A DNA stretch of 64,000 nucleotides from Sisyra terminalis (lineage: Eukaryota > Arthropoda > Insecta > Neuroptera > Sisyridae), in assembly GCA_958496175.1 (NCBI GenBank), contig OY292278.1, positions 45,198,001 to 45,262,000 on the forward strand, read 5' to 3'. Positions within the stretch are counted from its first letter, which is position 1. Every line of letters begins with the position of its first letter. The translations under genes were made by a program, and so were the position numbers. The notes beneath the pieces are model-generated. The model did not search any database. It worked only from the letters and a program-made list of their open reading frames with translations, and was not told the DNA's origin. Shown here in pieces: positions 34,781-46,383 of the stretch.

Positions 34781-34910
34781 TCAACGGGTTGTGAGCGAAT
34801 TTGGGTCTGGCTTGACTATTGTCGGTTTCACTATTTTTAGTGCAAACTTGATTTTCACTGTTATAGATCAACTGCGTTTGAACTGCATTTGACTGAGGTC
34901 AGATTTCGAC

Positions 34911-35045
34911 TGCATTGAAGTTTGATTTAATATATTTTTTGTTTTCTTTTGAATGGAGTTGGAAGAATTATTTTTGTAGTAAATTTCGATATTATTTTGT
35001 CTACGATTGAGCTGTTGTATCCGTTAGTAATGACTATATGTTTAA
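34911..35045 (-). pseudogene. Penelope-like element, fragment C, 3' portion
   Basis: It repeats 32895-33024 almost exactly (GTTAGTAATGACTATATG, CTACGATTGAGCTGTTG, GTTTGATTTAATATATTTTT). It reads HIVITNGYNSSIVDKII in the minus frame. It is the continuation of 36415-36815 across a Helitron. Confidence 0.85.
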
Positions 35046-36414
35046 CTAGCTGATCTCCGCAACTTCGTCTGCGTAACGTAGGTGTAGATTATGTTTTCTT
35101 TTCAAATTTGCCATTTGTAGTGGTATATAAAAATTTTTATTTTTCTTATTTCTTTTACGAAAAACATAATCATACTTAAAAACACTATTTTGTCAACTTT
35201 AAAACAACACATTTAATAAACTGTTGCAAAGAATAAAATTGTTCTATGTAATAATCAATTAATTTTCAAAAAATATTTATAAATATCTAAAAAGAGTATG
35301 TCTATTGCGTATAGCTACGGTAGGTATACCTACCGTAGACCAAATAATCTGTAAATCAATCAGCATCTATACACTGGTCTTAATTGTAAGTAAAAAAGTC
35401 GAAAGTTATCAAAATACTCGCATCAAAATAACAGAAGTTAAGGGTTTAGATTTTTGAGTATTAGTAGGAATCCCATCTCACTGTTTCGATTCCCGATAAC
35501 CTTTTTCCAAAAAATATTACACTATTGCAATGTACAACACAACCGCGAAATTGAAATTTGTACAATTGCACGAAGCCCAGTTCTTCCATAATCAAGTATA
35601 ACCATTATGTATCTTTAAACTTATTATTAAAATATCTGAATTTCAACTATATAATTAAACCATATTGGATAGTCTAGAGTTCACCATAAACGATTTGGCG
35701 TATGCCGTTTGTTCTAGAAGAGCATTTTAAATTTCTTTTATCATTATGGCTTCCCGTAAAAATGTCGGTATTTTCTTATAGTTCGCCAAATTTCAAAGGA
35801 TACTCGCTCACTAATATAATTATTTCAGATTTTCAGGTTTACGGTCGCGGTGACCATGCGACATTTTTCAAATAACTTACATTTTTAAACTTGTGATATC
35901 TTTCGAATGGAAAGTTCAAACTAAATAACTCTAAAAGTTATATAATGGTATTGAAGCAAACTTAAATATGAAGTCATTTATTTTGATAAGGATTAATTCC
36001 AAAGTATAAATAAAAGAGCTTTTATAACGGTGGCATTTATATATATTTTTAAAATGAAAAAACACTTATTGTGACATAACTATAATAGTTAGACATATGC
36101 TGTCGCTCTATTTTTTGTAGATAATAATATGTTCTGCAAAATCGTACTACATTATTTTGTTCTATAACCAATAGTTTTCGCAGCGCACGCGATAAAATAA
36201 TGTTTTTTGGGTAATTTTTTTCAAACCTTGGGTTACATTATTGGAGTTTTAGTATGGATCCTTATTTTTTTTGAAAATTTAATAGAGCCTATGTTCTCCG
36301 GAAATAGTGTAGCTTCTCAACAGTGAAAGGATTTTTCAAATCGGTCAGGTAGCTTCGGGGCCTATTCAAAGCAAACAAACAATCAAATCTTTCCTCTTTA
36401 TAATAATAGATAGA
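35046..36414 (-). mobile_element. Non-autonomous Helitron, family 1, inserted in the Penelope-like RT
   Basis: On the minus strand it begins TCTATCTATTATTATAAAG at 36414 and ends CGGAGATCAGCTAG at 35046, with the 3' hairpin from the GCAGACGAAGTTGC segment. The 5' flank ends AAGATAA and the 3' flank begins TTAAACATATAG. Fragment B at 33000-33030 carries the uninterrupted AAGATAATTAAACATATAG, so the empty site is AA^TT with no bases gained or lost. That is the exact signature of Helitron insertion between A and T. Confidence 0.93.
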
Positions 36415-36815
36415 TTATCTTAAATTCTTCTTCACGAGCTTTGGTGCTAAGTGGAAACTTGATTGCGCTGTAAACTAGATTGTTGTAACCTACCATTTTT
36501 TTGGTTTCTTGGGTGAAATGATGTTTTATGGATGGTTTTGTTCATTATTGTTGGTTTCCTGTATATATTGTATGACAACTTTCCATTTTCATTGCTGATT
36601 GTTGTGTCTTAAAAGTTAATTGATCCATTTAGTTTGTGTTCAGAAGTGAATTTTATTTTCTTGTTAATTTTGTTCAGATCGGATACCATATTGTCAATCT
36701 GTCAGGTAGTTCCATTAAATAATATAAATGTATGGTCTACATATCTTCTATAATATATCATTTTATTTTTGAAGGTATTGTTCATAATATATTTATTTTG
36801 AAAGTGATTCCTGTA
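36415..36815 (-). pseudogene. Penelope-like element, fragment C, RT catalytic region
   Basis: Minus-strand reading: NNTFKNKMIYYRRYVDHTFI with LFNG (RT motif C; the usual YVDD is YVDH here), then a stop, QIDNMVSDLNKINKKIKFTS, NGSINF and a stop, DTTISNENGKLSYNIYRKPT, IMNKTIHKTSFHP, and after a shift NLVYSAIKFPLSTKAREEE. The order is that of Penelope RT motifs C through E. The mutated catalytic Asp and the stops make it inactive. Upstream RT motifs are missing beyond 36815. Confidence 0.85.
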
Positions 36816-36929
36816 AATATCGGCAGTGCAGAAAATCAACAACAACAAACACAACTAGCCATAAAACATCATTTCACCCGAGAACCCAACTATAGGCGTC
36901 ACGCAAACGAAGTTGCGGGCATCAGCTAA
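36816..36929 (+). mobile_element. Helitron 3' end fragment
   Basis: It ends CGCAAACGAAGTTGCGGGCA then TCAGCTAA followed by T. The hairpin CGCAA/TTGCG lies 12 nt from the CTAA (CTRR) terminus. The 5' part is not identifiable. Orientation is opposite to 35046-36414. Confidence 0.65.
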
Positions 36930-38246
36930 TTATTTATAAGAACCAATCAGTTGTTTGGTAATGTTAATCGATTAGAAATGAGAGTACATTTAGGGAATAG
37001 TAGTTTTATAACGATAAGCAGTGATACTCAAAAGAGAAGCACCCGCATTTATAAACTGTTATAAAAACATTGAAAACCAACACTGATTAAAATTTGTTTT
37101 CAATTCTCTTTTGTTTCGAGAATAGCTTAAAATAAAAAAATGAAACTCGAATATCAATTTGCGAATGTCATTTATTTAAATCAATGATTCGTAATATTTT
37201 CATAATTGGATCTTTTCAACGATTTAAAAAGCAATCTGTTTGAATCTGTTATTTAATTAAGCTATGTTGTATATACAAAAGTTTGCTATATAAATTTTAT
37301 GCAAATGAGGTGGGTGTGAGGAAAAATAGATTAATGAAAAGCCGACAACATGGACATTCCGCCATTTACGCGAATTACAGGTGACCTATTTCCGTTGCTC
37401 AACATTTGAATAATTTTCCCAAACTTGCCATAACAACCAGTCGCCCCGAAAAAAGCTCTCCCTGCCTGTAAAGCTCCCGCCACGTGGTCTTTGTTGTCTC
37501 ACTCACACACCATAAACTGACAGATTCAATTATCGTCATTGCCTTCGAGCCGATCTTTTTCGAGAGCTTTTTTCATCGAACCTCGGTGTTTTCAGAGCTT
37601 TCGATGATAGTGAAGTGATGGGAATGACAACCTCTGCGACTTTTGAAAGGAAACATTTATCTTAGAGGAACGGCCGGCGTGTAGGTGTGGGTGGTGTGTA
37701 TGTGTGAGTAGGTTATCCGTTCGAAATTGGATGTTTTAATGTGATGTTGGCTTTTATATTATCAATCCCCGTGTCACATATCGTGCAGAAAGAGTGGAAA
37801 AAGCTTGAAATTGTGATAACAAGTTGCTTAAAGAATTGACTTTTGCGTGTCACTGTCGCAAAGTTGAGAAAAAGTTTTTGTGCTTGAAATTGTTAGAAAT
37901 TATAATTGGAAAGTGAAAAACGAACGGATTTGAATATTCATGACAGAAAAGTTTCAAAATGTTGCATAATTAAGAAAATACCTTTGCTAAAGTGAAAATC
38001 AATAACAACAAGACAGTTTCGTTGGAGCTTGAACCAAAGCTTCTTTAAATCAGGTGTTTGTATTGTCAGCAATAATAACTATAAGCTTTTCAACAAAAAG
38101 CTCAAAAAATATCAAAAAACATACATTCTCTATCAACGAGATTGTGCTGAAGAAAAGCAAAGAGTATAGGCCGATTTGTGTGGTAAACGTGCCCCTGCGG
38201 CTTTTTCGATTCAAGGTCAGGGGATCATTTTGATACTAAATAAAAA
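36930..38246. other. Intron with a repeat-free, more G+C-rich stretch at 37300-37900
   Basis: No transposon signature, open frame or splice-framed exon was seen. The stretch includes pyrimidine-rich blocks and TG/GTG-rich tracts near 37680-37710. It could be ancestral intron or a regulatory island. Confidence 0.35.
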
Positions 38247-40022
38247 AAAGGATCTAGCAGGATCTACATGGCGAGTTGGCCCACAAATATGAACCTATAT
38301 TGAAACTTATATCAAAATATCGGCTTGATATACAAACACATTTTATATACTTTTTACGACCAAATTCCTCTTTGACCTTAAGATATGGGAAAAAATGTCC
38401 CCCCCACGGCTTGGCTATTTTTCAAAGTTATATATCTGAAAAACTAATTAATCTAGAGAAGTGAAACCAACGCGAGACTTTATATTATTTTCCAGAGTAT
38501 ATCAAATATTTTTTTAAAATTTTTAGAAAAAAAAAATTATGCAAAAAAAATCCAAAAAACAAATGATATAATTTTTTTTTATGTGTTCTCTGAAAATGAC
38601 AATCACGAAAAAAATATATTTAAAGCTTCTACATGAGCACTATAATTCATAAAAATTGCGTGAAAAAATAGTTAGTGGAATACCTTGACAAAAAAAAGAA
38701 ATATGATCTATGCTTAATAGTGTCCCTCGGTTTTATTTTTCACCAACTTTTTTTTCACAAAACTTGAAGAAAAAATAGGCCACATATAGGAGCAAAACAT
38801 ATATTATTTTCATAATTGTAAATCTAACACAACATAAAAAAAGATTATTAGTTTTTTTGTTTTTCAATATTTACTTTTAAGATGATTACTTTCAAGATCA
38901 AAATAAATGATCCCAAAAGAAAAAAAAACAACTAGTGTTCAATTTTTATAAAAATTAGAATAAAAAAAAAATATCATCTGTGACGCCCCCAAATAGGAAC
39001 CTATGTCGAAATTTATGTTTGCTATGTCTTTGCTATTTATACATATGCCTTGATTTTACTTCTACCATTATGAAATTAGGTGCTTATTTTACACATTTTT
39101 TAAAATATTATTTGATAGTTCATTTATTCGCCCACTTTAGGTAGAACCTGTAAAATTTTTGGTATGAGCCAGTGAATAATATCTTAAGCTAAACGAAGAA
39201 AACCAAGTAATTCAGATCCCGTCAATATGTACCCAGAATTAATTGGAAACGCATAGTACTCCAGTCGTAATAAATTATAACAGTGACGATATTTTTTTTT
39301 TATTCTTATTTTAATAAAAATTAAACACTAGTTGTTTTTTTTTTTTTGGGATCAATTATTTTGATCTTGAAAGTAATCATCTTAAAAGTAAATATAGAAA
39401 AACAAAAAAACTAATAAAAAAATTTTTTTTATGTTTTCTTAGACTTACAATTATAAAAATAATATATGTTTTGCTCCTATATGTGGCCTATTTTTTATTG
39501 AAGTTTTGTGAAAAAAAAATTGGTGAAACACTTCGAAAAAAAATAAAACCATGGTTTACTATTAGGCGTAAATCACATTTTATTTTTTTTCATGGTGTCG
39601 CACCAATTATTTTTTCAAGCAATTTTTATGAGTTATAGTGCTCATGTAGAAGCATAAAATATTTTTTTTTCGTGATTGCCATTTTCAGAGAACACATAAA
39701 AAAATTATTTCATTTGTTTTTTGGATTTTTTTTGTATATTTTTTTTTCTAAAAATTTCAAAAAAATATATGATATACTCTGTAAAATAATATAAAGTCTC
39801 GCTTGGTTTCACTTCTCTAGGTTAATTAGTTTTTGAGATATATATCTTGGAAAAATAGCCATGCGGGGGGACATTTTTGCCCATATCTTAAAGTTAAAGA
39901 GGAATTTGGTCGCGAAAAGTATATAAAATGTGTTTGGTATCAAGCCGATATTTTAACATAAGTTTCAACAATGGTTTCTATTTGTGGGGCAAACTCGGCA
40001 TGTGGATCCTGCTAGATCCTTT
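38247..40022. mobile_element. Foldback element, family FB4, 1.78 kb
   Basis: AAAGGATCTAGCAGGATC is mirrored by GATCCTGCTAGATCCTTT. Arms of nearly 900 bp are reverse complements (for example CCAAATTCCTCTTTGACCTT near 38360 against the complement near 39890, and ATTTATTTTGATCTTGAAAG near 38900 against 39360). Single arms occur at 49728-50150 and from 63499 to the window end. Confidence 0.85.
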
Positions 40023-40439
40023 AGCTAAATTTTCAGCTTTTTATCGGAAACGGATTTCTAGTATTTTGAAAAAAAAAATTTCGATTTTATTTATTTTAAG
40101 TAGTAAATTTAAAATTAATTACCTACGATTTTTTTTCTCATTCTTAGGAGTAAAAGGCATAAAAAAATGCATATCTGATGCAAATCTGGGCTATAAGTGA
40201 CAAATATTTTTGTTTGAACTTCTGTTCAAATTTATGTTTATGGTATGATTTTTATATATTATTATATCAAATTATAGTACATAAATTGGACCGCAATATA
40301 TTCCATATATTGTATACACAGTATAACTGTTCAAAGTCAGCGAAAAAATCTTATTTTGATTACTTGACATCTAGAAAATCTCAAAATGCTTTATGATTAA
40401 AATTTAAAAATTTAAAAAAGCATATTTCATTCTGTTATT

Positions 40440-41025
40440 AGTTTTTGATTATAAGTTAATATTTGACAAAGTTTTTGATATCTTCATAACTAAAGTTAAG
40501 TTCATCAATATTTAAAACGAAAAACTTCAAAAAATCTTGTCACTTTTGAAGCTTTCCACGATAAGAAAATATGGCTTAAAAATAACCAAATCATTTGGCT
40601 TTCGATTTTTCCCGAAATATCAATAATTTTGGAATCTATCAACAAATACTTTTCACGATTATTGAAAGTGTAAATATTTGTAAATTTTCAACTGTCATTT
40701 ACCCGGTAACCATGACACATACAGGAAATTATTAAGGAACCATTTTTGCAGGAAATATCCTTAGCTTTCATTTTGGTAATTACTATTTTATTTGTATCTA
40801 ACACGGTTCAAAAGTTATAATGAAGTAGCAGAAGAAGTATTCTTTTTTGGAATAGTTCATTACGTGGCTGGGGAGGGAGGCGGCACCTGGTGCCTCCTAG
40901 TGACGAATTTTTTTGGTTGAAATCATATTTGGGACCTAATCTATCAATATATAAAAAAATGGCTTCTACGTACTTTTTGGGGATTTCACTTATAAATTTC
41001 ATTTCAACGACTGTGCTTTACCCAA
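40440..41025 (+). repeat. Dispersed repeat, related to 61790-62110 and inverted 5067-5222
   Basis: It shares with 61790-62110 AACACAGGAAATTATTA-like and AAAAGTTA...GATGAA landmarks in order, with considerable divergence. It shares with 5067-5222 the segment from TTGAAATCATATTTGGGACC to CCCCAAAAAG in inverse orientation. Unclassified. Confidence 0.45.
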
Positions 41026-41161
41026 ACAGAATTTTTAAATATACAAGACAAAATCTTTCATATTTTCTCCCACGATTACAAGACGTTTTGTGTTATTTCC
41101 TTTAGCTTATTTATTACATAATTGTTCAAATCATTGATTTAATTATTTAAAATCTGTTTTT

Positions 41162-41404
41162 CCTTCGATTTTCGATCATTCAGCATTGATTGGCTGAAGG
41201 TTGCAACGCCCACGCATTGTTTTCTGAATAGTGCTTCCTTCGATTTTCGATCATGCAGCATTGATTGGCTGAAGGTTGCAACGCCCACTTATTGTTTTCT
41301 GAATAGTTCTTCCTTTGATTGTCGATTATGCAGCATTGATTGGCTGAAGATTGTAACGCCCAATCTTTGTTTTCTACATTGGTGTTTCTTCGATTTTCGA
41401 TCAT
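41162..41404 (+). repeat. 75-bp tandem repeat, 3.2 copies
   Basis: The unit start CCTTCGATTTTCGATCA recurs at 41162, 41237, 41312 and 41387, and GCATTGATTGGCTGAAG recurs in each unit. The period of exactly 75 keeps a minus-strand frame open for 74 codons with a 25-residue repeat (ANQCCMIENRRKHYSENN). No domain is recognised, and the open frame follows from the period. Confidence 0.85.
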
Positions 41405-42165
41405 GCAGCAATGACGGAATATGAAATGGATTGTGAAACGAATTTGTATTTCGCTTTGTAAAAGTAATTAGGATTTAATTGAAAATACAATTTATTGACT
41501 GAAGACTTATTATTCGCTGCCATTGTTAGCATTATAACAAAGGTATATGATTCAAAGCTTTAGAGGAAAATGAAAAAGCTCCGTCTTGAAAAGAAACCCA
41601 TACATTTATTTCTCTTTGTCGCTTTATGATGACCTTTCTCTATTGTACTTCGACTCCACATTATAGAAAAAAAAATAAACGAAATTTTTTTTTATGTAAA
41701 TTTCTTTTTCATATTTAATTACGACAGAAATAATTGCTCGAAAGCTACAAGTTGCCGTGAGAGATGAACGCTTGTTTATGGCTCCGGGATGAATTTAATA
41801 CTCCGGACTCATAAATGTTGTTTTGTTTAGCCAATTCTGTCCGTAAGTAATTTGAAACATAAATTTTGGATTGAAATTCCAGAAGGCTTTCGACTGTGAA
41901 GTAACTTTAATTATACGATACGTCAACAGGACAATCTGGAAACCGTGAGTGCTGGTCGTGGTGGTGTTGAACAGAATGTTGACGTCGATGGTGGCATTAA
42001 ATCGTTATCATCATATTTATGACTTCCACGCTCGCAATTTACGTTGAATTGTTTTGACAAAATTGAAAAGGATAAAGTTCAACAGTCACTTCAAGCAATA
42101 AATATATAAATCATTTCCATCATTTCTTTGGGAAGTTTGTTTGTCTATTATTTTAATTTTGTATA
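41405..42165. other. Intron, unique sequence, no feature supported
   Basis: Less A+T rich around 41740-42010, with no repeat partner in the window and no exon signs. Confidence 0.35.
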
Positions 42166-42206
42166 GAAGCCTGATGAAGTTACAATACGTAACGAAACGT
42201 AGCTAA
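42166..42206 (+). ncRNA. Hammerhead-ribozyme-like motif (HHR-4)
   Basis: Identical in all core and stem positions to HHR-2: AGC, CTGATGA, A, GTTAC-AATAC-GTAAC, GAAACGTA, GCT. About 60 bp of shared sequence follow. It is not flanked by obvious inverted repeats. Confidence 0.6.
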
Positions 42207-43255
42207 TTTGAATTTTAAAAAATATTAAATAAAAAACCGATCTTAAACAACCTGAATTGTCTTCTTATATATATTTGCAATAATTAGTATCTATTTTCCA
42301 TAACTTTATCGCACTAGTATCAATAAATTCCATTTATTTTTTAAACAAAATAAAAATTTCTCATAGTTAAATCTTCAACTTGTAATTGTAAGGTATAGCT
42401 AAAATCAATATTGAGTTTTTTCAACCCATAATGAGGTTCTAAACCTTTTTATTGGATTCTAGTTCTTCAAAGTGCAAACAATTTAAAAAAAAAAACATTT
42501 ATTAATTTAAGAACCATTATTTAAGTTAAATAGTCCTTTAACAATATAAATTTAGTACCTAAAATAACTTCTAATTAGTCAAATTGTACTATATTTTCAT
42601 CATAGTAAAGTTTGAGGCTATCAAGCAACAATTACCCGGAATAATAATGTATGAAATCATTTTCTTCTTCTTAAAAATTTTTTTTTTCTGAAAGTTGAAA
42701 AATGTATTTGTATTGGATGATGAAATTACGGGTGGATAAATATTTTTCTTTGTTTAGGAAATTTTATACACTAAGATTGGTAAAAAGAAGATAACTTTAT
42801 TTGTTTGATAAAAACGGATGAAAGGAAAATGTTGATAATGTTCCTGAACAATATTTGAATAAAGAGAATAAAGAAGTTATTGATTTTGGCTGCGATTTGG
42901 AAAAACAAATCGTTTTACTTTTAGAAGAAAAAATATATAATCTTTCAATCAACTAAATTATGTATACATTTTTTCTTAGTTTTATTTATTTAGAGCTATG
43001 TATAAGTTTTACTGTTATAATTTTGGAAACAAAGTCATTAGGTACTTATAATGTCGGAGTTAATACAATTCGAGGTTGGTCTACGTTCATTTATTTATAA
43101 TAACCTCACTTTAATGGTTTTCTTTTTGTTCGGAATGGTTCTGAATTTGTTCAAGAAATGTGCTACAAAAATTTGTACGATAGATTTAAAAATAATAGAA
43201 GAGAAATGTTTAATCTTCGTAAATAATTCTATAGTTATAGATTATTTAGAATTAC
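42207..43255. other. Intron, nothing recognised
   Basis: A+T-rich. Short plus-strand frame 43051-43263 has no domain. Confidence 0.45.
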
Positions 43256-44268
43256 TAGACTGATTCAAAAAAAATTATTTGAAAATTTTTTTTTTCTTAA
43301 TTATATCGAAAATATTGTTGGGAATGACAACAAAAAATCCTGTGAAAGTTTAAGCACTTAATATTAATATTAAGAGGTACCGCATCGCAAAGTTCGATTT
43401 TCCATATAAATAACTTGGGAACAATATTCTCTTGCACTTTGGAATTTTATAGCTCACGTTGGTGACAATATTTCGGAATGATCAAGGTATATTCTTGTAG
43501 AAAATTGAACGATCTACAAAAAAGGTCTGTTACAAGTTTTTGATATATTTAATCTCTCAAAAGTTATTCGAGGTCAAAGTTGAACTAAAGATAAATTTTA
43601 ATATTTTGTTTTTTTTTGACGCAACCATCAATTTTATGAGAAAATTTTAAAGGACATTTTTTGTAGAGTACTTTTTTTCTATAACTTATTTCCATAAAAG
43701 TTTTTGATATTTTTCACAGGTCCTAAGTTATTTAATTAAAATAAAAAAAATAATTTTTATGTTAAAAATATAATAATTCAGGGATTTTTCAGTTTAATGC
43801 AAATAACTTAGGACCTGTGAAAAATATCAAAAACTTTTATTAAGATAAGTTATAGGAAAAAAGAGTGCTCTACAAAAAATGTTCTATAAAATTTTCTCAT
43901 AAAATTGATGGTTCCGTCAAAAAATTGAAATAATATTAAAATTTATCTTTAGTTCAACTTGGACATCGAATAACTTTTGAAGGAATAAATATACCAAAAA
44001 CTTGTTCGGGACTTTTTTTGTAGATCGTTCAATTTTATACAAGAATATACCTTGGTCATTTCGAAATATTGTCACCAACGTGAGCTATAAAATTCCAAAG
44101 TGCAAGGAATATTGTTCCCATGTTATTCAAATGGAAAATCGAAATTTGCGATGCGGCACCTCTTAATATTAATATTAAGAGCTTAAACTTTCACAGGATT
44201 TTTTTTTGTCATTCCCAACTATATTTTCGATATAATTACGAAAAAAAAATCAGCATTTTTTCAGTCTA
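43256..44268. mobile_element. Foldback element, family FB1, full-length copy
   Basis: TAGACTGA on the left and TCAGTCTA on the right, with TA possibly the target duplication. Arms of nearly 500 bp mirror each other (GTACCGCATCGCAAAGTTCG near 43377; CGAAATTTGCGATGCGGCAC near 44140). It defines the full extent of the truncated copy at 1951-2853. Confidence 0.88.
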
Positions 44269-45830
44269 AGACTTACATTAAAGTCTTTTAACAAAATAAT
44301 CTCTTTAAAGTAACGAAAGTATTTGTTAACGAATGTTAAATATTAAATGAAATTATTAATGGGAACCTTTTAAAACTTTGACCCAAAAGATTTACTTTTT
44401 AAAATAAAATCATATTTTAACGTAGTTGAAAAACTCAAATGAAAAAAAAAACATGTTGAATTGCATTTTAGTAAAATCTCCGCCTTAATAAGATCAGTTA
44501 ATGCATTTTGCTTTACCATCGTAATCCCAATTCCGTTTACAGAATATGAAACTTTAAAAAAAAAAGATGTTGAAACACAATCTCACTCGTTTCATTATAT
44601 TAAATTAAAATCTGTTCTAGCTTTTAGTTCTGCAAAAACGAAGAAAAACACGAAAGATTACACATGAAACGCTATTACACTCCCCTCATTCAAACCCCCG
44701 TACAAACGTATACAATCATCCCCATTTAAAAAATCGATTTTTAATTTAAAAGCTCCCCGTATTGGTGCAATTTATGTAATGGTTTCATTTGACCAGGGAG
44801 TGAATGAGCTTAATAGACAAACCGAAGAACAAGAAGACAACAAAACCAAAATCTACTTTCCTGGAGAACGTTAAACGTCGAGGAAAACTGATTTAGTTCA
44901 TTAAAGAGTTTCGAGAGGGAAGTTCAAATATCAAATTATCGATCGATAAAGACTTCAATTTCATTACACCAATTTGATGCGGTTGAACGTATAATAAAGA
45001 CCAGCTTTCATATAGAAATATGTAAGTGGGATGAGTTGAGACAACGACGCGACGTTTGTGTGCAGGGGTCGGGTTTCAAACAGACACAAATGTGTTCCTG
45101 TGGGATACATGGGAAGTAGGACGTGTAACTGGAAACTGGAAACTTATAAATTATTGTGCTATTATGTGCAGTTTGGCGTTTATATTGAATGCGAAAACTG
45201 TTATATTATTTAATTTCCGCGGTGAAATATTGCACGGAATATAAAACAGGGAATGCAACAATATTAACTTTGTGATAAATGGGGGTTTTCACTTTTGCAG
45301 GTGGCGAAGGGTTCACGGCAATGCATTAGCAAGGGTAGCATTGTTTTATTGTGGTCTGACCTCGGAAAAATAGTTTGAATACCATTCACGTGAGATTTAT
45401 TTGGATGTAATTGATCCTTAAATGCAAATTCATCCGCAGAAATTACGTATTAACATTTGAAATGAACCAAACCTTTTGAAAATTCGCAATTTTTTTCGAA
45501 AGACATAGGCAAGTTAGGAAATTCAGTAAAATTTTTTAACACATATTACCTTAGAAAGTTTCAAAGGAAGTTTCATAAAAATTTCAGATACCTTAGAACA
45601 CTAAGGTAATTATCCTATGTACTATTTTTTTTTTGAATATTAACATGACATGTTTGTTAAAACATAATGTTGACTAACTAAAAGCCTTGTGGTAATTCAA
45701 ATATAACCAATATATCCTGTCATAATAGTTGTGCTTGTGGGAAAGATGCTTTGGAGCACAATTCAGATTCAATTTCAGCACATTCAGATAGTATTTCCCA
45801 TTCGGATAGACATAGTTAGATTAGACATAA
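44269..45830. other. Intron, nothing recognised
   Basis: Moderately unique sequence with a purine-rich stretch near 44800-45060. No exon or paired repeat was seen. Confidence 0.4.
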
Positions 45831-46036
45831 TCTATATATATAAAAGAAAGTCGTGTTAGTAACACTATTTCTAACTCAAGAACGGCTGAACCGATTTGAC
45901 TGAAAATTAGTAGGGAGGTAGCTAAGAACTCGGGGAAGGACATAGGATACTTTTTACCCCGTTCCCGTTGTTCCCGTGGGATGTGCCTTTTTAAAATGTA
46001 AATGTTTTTATACTTAATAAACACCTAATAGAGTTA

Positions 46037-46110
46037 TACGGTAATAGCATATTCGCTTACGTATCTGATATTCTAATGCACACAATAAAAGAGACGTGGG
46101 TTCGAATCCT
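46037..46110 (+). repeat. tRNA-derived block with A and B boxes inside a Helitron
   Basis: TAGCATATTCG at 46045-46055 fits the A box and GGTTCGAATCC at 46099-46109 is a perfect B box, 54 nt apart as in tRNAs with a long variable arm. The corresponding block on the minus strand at 56561-56624 has TAGCGTAATGG and GGTTCGAACC. A full cloverleaf with a 7-bp acceptor stem is not visible, so it is a tRNA relic or SINE head and not a tRNA gene. Confidence 0.55.
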
Positions 46111-46383
46111 TAATTAACCTTTTTTTTAATTTTTTTTTTACAAAATTGTTGAAAATAAATCCTTAAGGTTGCTCAATAAGGAAATATTAAAGAAAAAAGT
46201 AACAGTAGAAGTAAAAAAAAATAATTATATTAATAAAGCTTAAAGTAAATACGTTTTTAAAACTGTGCATACATAAAATCGTGTAATTATATATTTCCCC
46301 TGCCAGATGAAATTTTAATATTCCGTGTATTCCTCATAAGAAGTAAGCATATGAAAATATTTTTTTTGGATAATTCCTACCCT

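Noticed and set aside
41162..41404. Regular repeats considered as a CRISPR array
   Set aside because: Units are contiguous 75-bp tandem copies without unique spacers, in a eukaryotic intron.
46037..46110. tRNA gene
   Set aside because: A and B boxes are present but no complete cloverleaf or acceptor stem; described as a tRNA-derived block.
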